64,000 nucleotides of DNA, taken from Fibrobacter sp. UWB10 (lineage in GTDB: Bacteria; Fibrobacterota; Fibrobacteria; Fibrobacterales; Fibrobacteraceae). Position 1 is the first letter of the stretch, and every line of letters begins with the position of its first letter. Positions 57,734 to 64,000 of the stretch are shown here, one piece after another. The notes under the pieces were generated by a model. It saw nothing but the letters and a program-made list of their open reading frames with translations. It was not told where the DNA came from and searched no databases. The position numbers and the translations under genes were made by a program. The stretch lies in assembly GCF_900182935.1 (NCBI RefSeq), contig NZ_FXUE01000002.1, positions 744,001 through 808,000 on the forward strand, in the 5' to 3' direction.

Positions 57734-58672
57734 TTACTTTTTTTCGATGGTTATCTTTTTCCATTCACCATATTCACATGTATAATATTCATCTTCAGAT
57801 TCGACAAAATATTTATCTAGAGCAATGTCAATGGGGCAATAACCCAATTTGGGGTCAAAGTTGCTTTTCTGCCATGCTTTTTCGCCATTCCGGCTCTTTT
57901 GTTCATACAAATAGTAATTCATTTGACCGTCTATTTCATATGAACACGTATCTCTAGCAGACATGTTTTCAGTTGGACAATAATATTCCAATTCAGTTAT
58001 TTTGCCCCAAGCTCCATCAAAACAACGATGGTAAATGGTTACCTTGTTAGGATCTTCTCCATAAGTCAGTTTTTGCTTTAAGCTGTCATTTTCAGCATTG
58101 CATTCTGGATTTGCGTTTGCAAGACTATCAATATCGTACCAGGCTCCATTACCGGCGTATACGTATCTTTCAGTGGGAATGCCATTTTTGGAAAGGATAC
58201 AAACATCCCCTTCCGATTTATTAATGGTATCGCAGTGAACACTTGAATTCCTTTCTACCCAGGAACCTTGCTCACATTGGTAATATGTTGGAGGTTCCGT
58301 CATGAAAAATGTTGAATCGATCAGGCCTTCATTTTCAGCATTGCATTCCGGGAACTCGTCCACGAATCTATTCATGTAACAATAAATTCTTCCTATCGAT
58401 GGACCTTCCATGCAATTTTTGCGATAGAGGGAACTCTCAGTTTCCAAAGACGAACTGGATTCAATTTCGTCATCGTAACTAGAAGAGCTTATTTCATCAT
58501 CACTAGATGAGGTCAATTCTTCGAAATAGGACGAACTTGAGGGGGTACCAATTGGTTCCGGCGAAACAATCGTTTTTTCGTCGCCGCAAGCAGTAAAAAA
58601 GAGTGAAAAACCGAAGGCGGCCATACAAGCCGATTTAAGCATAATAAAACTTTTATCTGCTGATAAAAGCAT
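57734..58672 (-). CDS. Cys-repeat lipoprotein with Ser-rich linker
   Basis: A 312-residue exported lipoprotein. The SD GGAGG lies 7 nt before the ATG at 58672, giving a long n-region before the hydrophobic stretch and lipobox FFTAC; an alternative ATG at 58642 (MLKSACMAAFG) has no SD. The Ser-rich linker spans about 40-85. The mature part contains about five short Cys-patterned units of the type (P/E)EC-N-A-E-N...YYQCE-x-G-S-W, such as FPECNAENEGLID..YYQCEQGSWVE, NPECNAENDSLKQ..IYHRCFDGAWGK and GYCPIDIALDK..YYTCEYGEWKK. The same unit occurs in the FISUMP lipoprotein at 26471-27739. Function unknown; probably surface-located. Confidence 0.75.
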   Translation of the reverse strand: MLLSADKSFIMLKSACMAAFGFSLFFTACGDEKTIVSPEPIGTPSSSSYFEELTSSSDDEISSSSYDDEIESSSSLETESSLYRKNCMEGPSIGRIYCYMNRFVDEFPECNAENEGLIDSTFFMTEPPTYYQCEQGSWVERNSSVHCDTINKSEGDVCILSKNGIPTERYVYAGNGAWYDIDSLANANPECNAENDSLKQKLTYGEDPNKVTIYHRCFDGAWGKITELEYYCPTENMSARDTCSYEIDGQMNYYLYEQKSRNGEKAWQKSNFDPKLGYCPIDIALDKYFVESEDEYYTCEYGEWKKITIEKK

Positions 58673-58775
58673 AAATCATCCTCCAATTCCTGTGTAATTG
58701 TTCTAAACATACAAAAATTCATGAGCGTACAGACTAAACAATTCATTAAAAATTTCTTTTTTGTATTTTTGGGGT

Positions 58776-60311
58776 ATGCAATTCGTCGATAAGTTGCGGG
58801 AAAAGCCCGCGGTTCAAAAATTAGAGAAGTTTTTTCCGGCTATAGCATTCTTGGGCGGTTTTGCGTGGGATTCCATTACGCTTGGCCAGATGGTCTATGG
58901 CACCGATATTTTGATATTGCTCGCCTACTACACCGGCGCGCTTATTCTAGTGATCTTGCTTTCGGCGCAGTTGGAACATCCCGAAGGCTGGACAAAAGAA
59001 CGCTTGCAGGCGCTCGCCAAGGCGCAAGCGAAACCCGCTGTAGCAAAAACAGCCGCTCTGCAAACGGCTCCCGTCCAAAAATCGGCAAAGCAAGTCGAAC
59101 CAGCTGCCGAAAAAACTGTTCAGAACCCTGTTGAAGAATCTGCGGCCGACCCCGAAATAAAGACGGAAGAATCTCGCTTCAGAAGGGCTGCCGCATTTAT
59201 TGCAGAAAAAACGCCCGCCCGCGCCAAGGAAGCCGCCAACCGCGCCGCCCTTGAAGCTAAAGAAGCGACTGCCAAGGCCGCGGCCCTTGCATCTGCAAAA
59301 GCCAAGGAAGCGGCAAGCCGTGCCGCCATCGAAGCGAAAGATGCCGCAGTCAAGGCAAAAGGTGCTGCAACCAAGTTTGCCAAGAATGTGGGCTACGAAT
59401 CGACCGCGATTCCAGAAAATGCGATTGTTGTACGCCACCGTTTCTTAGACCGTGAATGGAGCGAAACCTGGAAACAGCGCTTTACTTGGGCTGTTCAGTT
59501 CTTCTTTGGCGGTTTGTTTAGCGCCCTGGTAGTCTGCTACTTTAAGAGCAGCGGCTCGCTCGCCTCGTTCTTGCTTGTGATTTTGCTTGCCATTTTGCTT
59601 GTCGGTAACGAATTCCTGCAAAAGAAGTACGAAAGCTTTGGCGTAAGCCTTGCGTTCTTCTGTTTGCTGGGTACCATGTTCATGAACTTTGCGATTCCGC
59701 ACTTGGTTCACCGAATCGGATTCATCTGGTTCTTGATTAGCACGGTGCTTTCGTTTGGCTTGTGCCTGTTTATCTGGAAGATTTCGCACCGCAAGAAGAG
59801 CATTCTTGTCGCCCCCGCCCTCATTAGTATCTTCTTGATTGTTGCCTACATTATGAACTGGGTGCCGCCTGTACCGCTGGTGCTCAAGCAAAAGCTCGCC
59901 TGCCAGAACTTCGATAAGGTGAGCTACAGCTGCGATGTCGACGATCCTAGCCTGCTGCAGATGATTGGCCTCAAGATTCCGAGCGTACATCGTGTCGACA
60001 GCAGCGAAGTCTACTTCTTGACCTCGGTCTATGCGCCGGCAAAGCTCAAGGCTGAACTGGAATACCTGTGGTATTACCAGGACCCGAAAACGGGCAAGTA
60101 CATGCTGACGGACCGTATTTCTTCGGGCCGCATGATGATTAACGGCGGCCGTGAATCTGGATTCAGGACTTTCACGCGTAAGAAGAATACTCCTCCGGGC
60201 AAGTACCGTGTAGAAATTGCTTACAAGAACGGGGCCGTGATTGGCTCGGGTACATTCGAAGTCTTTAACGAAGCGCCTGAAGACGGCTTTGTGCGCGATA
60301 CGTTGAGGTAG
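58776..60311 (+). CDS. membrane protein with DUF2914 domain and Ala/Lys-rich insert
   Basis: A 511-residue inner-membrane protein. Two helices at the N-terminus (about 20-70), then a long Ala/Lys/Glu-rich region (about 80-205: repeated AKEAANRAALEAKEATAKAAALASAKAKEAASRAA), likely a charged helix in the cytoplasm, then five or six helices (about 235-370) and a C-terminal soluble DUF2914 domain (VDSSEVYFLTSVYAPAKLKAELEYLWYYQ...GGRESGFRTFTRKKNTPPGKYRVEIAYKNGAVIGSGTFEVF). DUF2914 is a beta-sandwich of unknown function. The ATG at 58776 lies 6 nt after TATTTT. Confidence 0.8.
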   Translation: MQFVDKLREKPAVQKLEKFFPAIAFLGGFAWDSITLGQMVYGTDILILLAYYTGALILVILLSAQLEHPEGWTKERLQALAKAQAKPAVAKTAALQTAPVQKSAKQVEPAAEKTVQNPVEESAADPEIKTEESRFRRAAAFIAEKTPARAKEAANRAALEAKEATAKAAALASAKAKEAASRAAIEAKDAAVKAKGAATKFAKNVGYESTAIPENAIVVRHRFLDREWSETWKQRFTWAVQFFFGGLFSALVVCYFKSSGSLASFLLVILLAILLVGNEFLQKKYESFGVSLAFFCLLGTMFMNFAIPHLVHRIGFIWFLISTVLSFGLCLFIWKISHRKKSILVAPALISIFLIVAYIMNWVPPVPLVLKQKLACQNFDKVSYSCDVDDPSLLQMIGLKIPSVHRVDSSEVYFLTSVYAPAKLKAELEYLWYYQDPKTGKYMLTDRISSGRMMINGGRESGFRTFTRKKNTPPGKYRVEIAYKNGAVIGSGTFEVFNEAPEDGFVRDTLR

Positions 60312-60313
60312 TT

Positions 60314-60475
60314 ATGAACGATTTAGAAAATGATCCGATTCTTAACGCGAGTTCTATCAATAGTGAAGACTATTGGTTCTTGAAGTTGAACAATAATAAT
60401 CTAAATTTGGACCATGAACAAAATCAAGACAGCAACACTGCAGGGCAAGTGGACGGGCAACAGCCAAACCAATAA
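60314..60475 (+). CDS. 53-codon frame overlapping the start of aguB (doubtful)
   Basis: Two bases after the DUF2914 stop an ATG opens a frame (MNDLENDPILNASSINSED...) that continues 62 nt into aguB in another frame and ends GQQPNQ. There is no SD, and the second half follows aguB's codon pattern. It may be a short peptide or chance. Confidence 0.2.
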   Translation: MNDLENDPILNASSINSEDYWFLKLNNNNLNLDHEQNQDSNTAGQVDGQQPNQ

Positions 60476-61280
60476 CCAATGGTACGTTGATCAGGCGCTT
60501 GCACTTAAGGGCAAGGGAATCGACTTGGTCGTTCTCCCCGAAATGTTCCATACGCCGTATTTTCCGTTCGAAGAAAATGCCGACTTTTTTGACATGGCCA
60601 TCGAAAAAGATAGCCCGCTGGTAAAGCAGTGGCAGGGCATTGCCAAAGAAATTAACGCCGTTGTCGTTTTCCCATTCTTTGAAAAACGTGCACGCGGCAT
60701 TTACCACAACAGCGCCTTCGTTTTTGAACGCGATGGTTCTATTGCCGGTCTTTACCGCAAGAGCCACATTCCCGACGATCCGGCCTTTTACGAAAAGTAC
60801 TACTTTATTCCGGGCGACACGGGTTTTGAACCCATCAAGACGAGCGCCGGTACACTCGGTGTGCTGATTTGCTGGGACCAGTGGTTCCCCGAAGCAGCTC
60901 GCATTATGAGCCTGAAGGGTGCAGACATTCTTATCTACCCCACTGCAATTGGTTGGATGAAGTCTGAACCGGCTGAAATTTACCCGCGCCAGCAGGACAG
61001 CTGGGTCACGGTGATGCGTGGACACGCCATTGCAAACCGCACCTTTGTTCTTTCGGCAAACCGCATTGGTACCGAAGGCGAACTCACCTTCTGGGGAACG
61101 TCTTTCGTGGCTGCACCCGATGGCTACATCATTCACAAGAACGACACCGATTTCCTGGGCGCAAGCATTGTCGAAATTGACCTTGCTGAAACCGAAGAAA
61201 ATCGCCGCTGGTGGCCGCATTTCCGCGACCGTCGCGTAGACCTATACGGGGACATTCTCAAGATTTGGTGTAAGGATTAA
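60414..61280 (+). CDS. aguB: N-carbamoylputrescine amidase
   Basis: A nitrilase-fold amidase that hydrolyses N-carbamoylputrescine to putrescine, CO2 and ammonia. The 288-residue protein has the Glu-Lys-Cys triad: VVLPEMFHTPYF (Glu), LYRKSHIPDDPAFYEKYYF (Lys) and GVLICWDQWFPEAAR (Cys), with the AguB-typical WMKSEPAEIYPRQQDSWVTVMRGHAIAN and ENRRWWPHFRDRR end. TAAATT ends 6 nt before the ATG. It is followed after 3 bp by aguA, which makes its substrate, so the order is the reverse of the pathway. Confidence 0.95.
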   Translation: MNKIKTATLQGKWTGNSQTNNQWYVDQALALKGKGIDLVVLPEMFHTPYFPFEENADFFDMAIEKDSPLVKQWQGIAKEINAVVVFPFFEKRARGIYHNSAFVFERDGSIAGLYRKSHIPDDPAFYEKYYFIPGDTGFEPIKTSAGTLGVLICWDQWFPEAARIMSLKGADILIYPTAIGWMKSEPAEIYPRQQDSWVTVMRGHAIANRTFVLSANRIGTEGELTFWGTSFVAAPDGYIIHKNDTDFLGASIVEIDLAETEENRRWWPHFRDRRVDLYGDILKIWCKD

Positions 61281-61283
61281 GAT

Positions 61284-62309
61284 ATGCCAAAAGCAAAAGT
61301 ACGTTATCCTGCGGAATGGGAAGATCAAGCAGCCACATGGCTCGCTTTTCCGCATAACAAAAAGAACTGGTACGGCGAACGCGGAGAAATGATCCGCAAG
61401 TTCTATATCGATTTAATTCGCACGATTAGCGAATTTCAGCCCGTGAATGTGCTGGTTCCTAAAAAAGATTTTCTGACGACGCCGGAAAAAATCGCTGTAG
61501 CCGACCGCCCTTTCCCGGCTAGTTTCTTTACCATTAAGACGGATGACATCTGGATCCGCGATTACGGTCCGTTCTTCTTGAAAAAGGGGAAAGAAACGAT
61601 TGTTTCGGAAACAGTCTTTAACGCCTGGGGTGCAAAATTTCCGCCTTGGAAAAACGACAACCAGATTCCGGCCCGCATTGCTGACATTTTCGAATACCAG
61701 AAAGGCTCGAGTGTTCCTTACATTTTTGAAGGCGGTGCAATCGAAGTCAACGGTGACGGCCTCGCCATTACCACGCTGGATTGCTTGACGGGCAAGAACC
61801 GCAACGATGCAAAAGACGTCAAGAAGGTGGTCAAGGCGCTTTGCAAGGCCTTTGGCTTGCGTGACATGTTGGTGCTCCCCCACGGGCTCCACGGCGACCA
61901 TACGGACGGCCATATCGATAACGTGGCTCGTTTTGTGGCGAAAGACCGCATCGTGATGTGCGAAGCGACCGACAAGCGCTCTCCGAATAACATTATTCTG
62001 TCGGAAGCAAAGTATTTGATTGAAACCTGGCTCAAAAGCCATTATGGCAAGAATGCCAAGGTCGATACATTGCCGCTTCCGCCACAGCGTAAGCTTGACG
62101 ATGGTCAGATTTTGCCGGCCAGCTACATGAACTTTATTTATGCAAATGGTGCGCTGATTTTCCCGAAGTACAAGTCTCCGAATGATGCGAAGGCGAAGGC
62201 TTACTTTGAAAGCGTGTACCCGGACCGTAAGGTTATCGGGCTAGATTGCCGCACTGTGATTGAAGAGGGCGGCAGCCTGCATTGCATGAGCAAGCATGAA
62301 AGTTTTTAA
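61284..62309 (+). CDS. aguA: Agmatine deiminase
   Basis: Converts agmatine to N-carbamoylputrescine and ammonia. The 341-residue peptidylarginine-deiminase-like protein has TWLAFPHNKKNWYG, DDIWIRDYGPFF, PYIFEGGAIEVNGDG, GDHTDGHIDNVARFV (catalytic His/Asp region) and the catalytic Cys in EEGGSLHCMSKHES. It acts with aguB to make putrescine from arginine-derived agmatine. No arginine decarboxylase is in this window. Confidence 0.95.
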   Translation: MPKAKVRYPAEWEDQAATWLAFPHNKKNWYGERGEMIRKFYIDLIRTISEFQPVNVLVPKKDFLTTPEKIAVADRPFPASFFTIKTDDIWIRDYGPFFLKKGKETIVSETVFNAWGAKFPPWKNDNQIPARIADIFEYQKGSSVPYIFEGGAIEVNGDGLAITTLDCLTGKNRNDAKDVKKVVKALCKAFGLRDMLVLPHGLHGDHTDGHIDNVARFVAKDRIVMCEATDKRSPNNIILSEAKYLIETWLKSHYGKNAKVDTLPLPPQRKLDDGQILPASYMNFIYANGALIFPKYKSPNDAKAKAYFESVYPDRKVIGLDCRTVIEEGGSLHCMSKHESF

Positions 62310-62533
62310 GGGAAACCCTTAAAAATCTTTTTTATAATGCGGGAGGGGCCCCAGCTCGGAGTTGCGAAGGCCGCCCGGTCCCCTCCCTGCACCCTCCCCT
62401 TCCCTGGCCGACGCAGCCAGGACCTTGTCGATGAAGAACATTTGTTCTTTTTAACTATTTATCCTCACAACAAAAAAACTGTGACTTGAAAATCACAGTT
62501 TTTATAGAGTTCTAATTACAAGAATTACATGAT
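62310..62533. other. intergenic region with G/C-rich repeat
   Basis: No coding frame. It contains GGGAAACCC/GGG-type short inverted repeats, a minus-strand copy of GGGGAGGGTGCAGGGA (62384-62399, also at 10650-10665) and CTGGC-CGACGCA-GCCAG (62404-62419), followed by the bidirectional terminator. Confidence 0.45.
62472..62503. terminator. bidirectional terminator of aguBA and murC
   Basis: ACTGTGA (62478-62484) and TCACAGT (62493-62499), with TTTT after it on the plus strand and TTTTTTTG on the minus strand. Confidence 0.88.
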
Positions 62534-63940
62534 TTATTGTTCTAGTAATTTTTGAACATGTTGCGCGAAGGCTTGGAGGCTGGGGTCGCGGGCACCCATT
62601 AAGAGGATGGTATCGCCGGGCTGAGCCACTTCAACCATTTTCTCAGCGCACTTGTCGCGATCTTCGATGTAGATGGCTTCGCAGCCCTTCAGAAGCAAAT
62701 CATCGGCGAGGTCACCGGCGCTGATGTCGCGGGTGACGGTGCCGCCAGCATAGTAAATCTGGCTGAAGAAGATGACGTCGTTGTCGCGGTCGTCGTCAAA
62801 GTCCTTCGGGCGAAGCGTCTTCGAGATGAATTCGACAAGGTCATTGCGGAGGAATCGCGTGGGGCCAAAGCCGTGAGGCTGGAACCAGGCGATGACGCGG
62901 CCTTCAGTAAAGTCCTGTGCGCTCTTGATGCTGGCAGCAATTTTCGCCGGATTGTGGGCGAAGTCGTCTACGAGAGTCACGCCGTTGAAGGTTCCGAGAA
63001 TCTGGTGACGGCGGAATACGCCTGGGAATGTGGCAAGGGCGTCGGCGCAGGTGTGCAGTGTTACGCCTGCGCGGAGAGCGGCAGCCGTTGCGGCCAGGGC
63101 ATTTTCCATATTGTGCTTGCCCGGGAGCGGCACGACGAATTTTACCAGTTCTGCCTGGTGGCGCACACGGAACTGAATCGAGGTTCCGACAGACTTGAAG
63201 TCTGTGCCCTGCACGCCTACATAGTTTTCGAATCCGAAGTCGAATTCACGGCCGGCGCTGAATTTCTTAGCGAGCGGATGCGCGTCGTTCACGATCAGAA
63301 TCTTGCCGTTGTCCAAAATGTTGTGGCTGAACTTGAGGAAGATTTCTTGGAGTTCGTTCATTTCCTTGTGGTCCTTGTCCACATTCAGAATCAAACCGAT
63401 TTCGGGTTCGTAGCGGACCAGCGTTCCGTCGCTTTCGTCTGCTTCGACAACGAGCCATTCACCCTTGCCCGAAACGGCGTTACCAATCTTGCCTTCTTTC
63501 TGCAAGTTCACGAGGCCAGCACCCGTCATCACGGAAGGCTGGAGGCCTGCATACTGCAAAATGTGATAAATCATGGCGGTCACGGTAGACTTTCCGCTGG
63601 TGCCCGAAACGGCGATGGTCTTTGCTTCTTTAGAAATCTTTGCGAGCATTTCGCTGCGGTGCATCACCGGGATTCCGAGCTCTTTGGCGCGCTTGAGGTC
63701 CGGATTCGAGTCTTCAATGGCGGTACTTACCACCACTGCATTCAAGCCTTCTACAACGCCAGAGCCGTCCTGCGGAAAGCACTTAACGCCACATTCTTCA
63801 AGCTGATTCATAACGAGGGGCTTTTCTGCCGCACTAAACTGGCGGTCCGAACCGCTAATTGCTACACCCTTGCCAACAAGATACTGGGCAATGGCACTCA
63901 TGCCTACGCCCGCAACACCGATAAAAAAATAAGATTCCAT
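62534..63940 (-). CDS. murC: Mur ligase, UDP-N-acetylmuramate-L-alanine ligase type
   Basis: A cytoplasmic ATP-dependent ligase of peptidoglycan synthesis. The 468-residue protein has the N-terminal UDP-binding domain (YFFIGVAGVGMSAIAQYLVGKGVAISGSD), the P-loop TIAVSGTSGKSTVTAMI, WLVVEADESDGTLVRYEP, VPLPGKHNMENALAATAAA and the C-terminal domain with LVDDFAHNPAKIAAS and ILLMGARD. The VDDFAHNP and GTSGKST motifs are as in MurC; some features (EADESDGTL, NVDKDHKEM) also fit MurC-like paralogues such as Mpl, so the assignment as the essential MurC is likely but not certain. A TACATT box ends 7 nt before the ATG. Confidence 0.85.
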   Translation of the reverse strand: MESYFFIGVAGVGMSAIAQYLVGKGVAISGSDRQFSAAEKPLVMNQLEECGVKCFPQDGSGVVEGLNAVVVSTAIEDSNPDLKRAKELGIPVMHRSEMLAKISKEAKTIAVSGTSGKSTVTAMIYHILQYAGLQPSVMTGAGLVNLQKEGKIGNAVSGKGEWLVVEADESDGTLVRYEPEIGLILNVDKDHKEMNELQEIFLKFSHNILDNGKILIVNDAHPLAKKFSAGREFDFGFENYVGVQGTDFKSVGTSIQFRVRHQAELVKFVVPLPGKHNMENALAATAAALRAGVTLHTCADALATFPGVFRRHQILGTFNGVTLVDDFAHNPAKIAASIKSAQDFTEGRVIAWFQPHGFGPTRFLRNDLVEFISKTLRPKDFDDDRDNDVIFFSQIYYAGGTVTRDISAGDLADDLLLKGCEAIYIEDRDKCAEKMVEVAQPGDTILLMGARDPSLQAFAQHVQKLLEQ

Positions 63941-64000
63941 GCGAGGAAATGTAGTAAATCAGGATAGTTTTAATTGAAATTTTTTGATGATCACACGGAT

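Noticed and set aside
58636-58644. ATGCTTAAA at the alternative start of the Cys-repeat lipoprotein, again like the coupling cassette
   Set aside because: No upstream regulator gene overlaps it, and the better SD supports the upstream ATG at 58672.

Overview
The window looks like a chromosomal segment of a Fibrobacter species (phylum Fibrobacterota, rumen/gut fibre degrader). The reasons are two lipoproteins with poly-serine linkers and the Fibrobacter 'major paralogous' (FISUMP) C-terminal domain, two members of the Fibrobacter paralogous family TIGR02147, a naturally circularly permuted GH16 lichenase, a Cel51A/EGF-like GH51 enzyme, and T9SS-like C-terminal tails on large secreted proteins. 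No rRNA, CRISPR array, prophage or transposase gene was found.

Layout. 1-6.8 kb: housekeeping genes (PHP protein, RNase HI with viroplasmin domain, U32 protein, RpiA, SlyD) plus a structured RNA leader in front of a membrane protein. 6.8-9.2 kb: an accessory patch with GC-rich intergenic DNA, a 31-codon LEPR-type mini-ORF, a FISUMP lipoprotein and a type II toxin-antitoxin pair. 9.3-13.5 kb: phosphoesterase, RlmH, tRNA-Lys, RF3 and a DsbA-like lipoprotein. 13.5-19.3 kb: GH51 glucanase facing the glycogen branching enzyme, with a triple inverted repeat between them. 19.4-26.3 kb: pyridoxamine kinase, thioesterase, aldehyde dehydrogenase, gamma-carbonic anhydrase, lipid kinase, then lipid A genes lpxD, lpxC and fabZ. 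26.4-30.7 kb: second FISUMP lipoprotein, YrdC-type protein, GatB. 30.7-33.7 kb: first TIGR02147-lipoprotein module. 33.8-39 kb: PurO-like IMP cyclohydrolase, double-HTH GntR regulator, lichenase, ruvAB. 39-44.6 kb: gingipain-like (C25) protease with PA14 insert, InlB-repeat/GLUG protein, HD-GYP protein. 44.8-47.8 kb: lipoprotein, M3 peptidase, tRNA-Ser, RpoZ. 47.8-50.5 kb: second TIGR02147-lipoprotein module with a PAS/zinc protein. 50.8-53.7 kb: tandem GGDEF genes. 53.8-58.7 kb: GH5 mannanase-like enzyme, radical-SAM/DNA-metabolism pair, Cys-repeat lipoprotein. 58.8-64 kb: DUF2914 protein, putrescine synthesis (aguB-aguA), MurC-like ligase.

The most interesting signals are these. (1) The two TIGR02147 loci share a promoter layout (TTGACT, 17 nt, TAT-TT, 7 nt, ATG), TGTAT-type boxes upstream, and a nested coupling cassette AAGGAGG-N6-ATGCTTAAG in which the regulator's last codons encode the SD and start of an envelope lipoprotein gene. 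Together they suggest a regulator/lipoprotein system. (2) Many first genes of transcription units have a -10-like hexamer ending 5-7 nt before the start codon, which implies widespread leaderless mRNA. (3) There are new Cys-patterned lipoprotein domains. (4) There is a truncated LEPR mini-protein with a good ribosome binding site. (5) Several intergenic repeat families and an unidentified structured RNA are present.

All calls come from reading the sequence and recalling family features. No database search was run.
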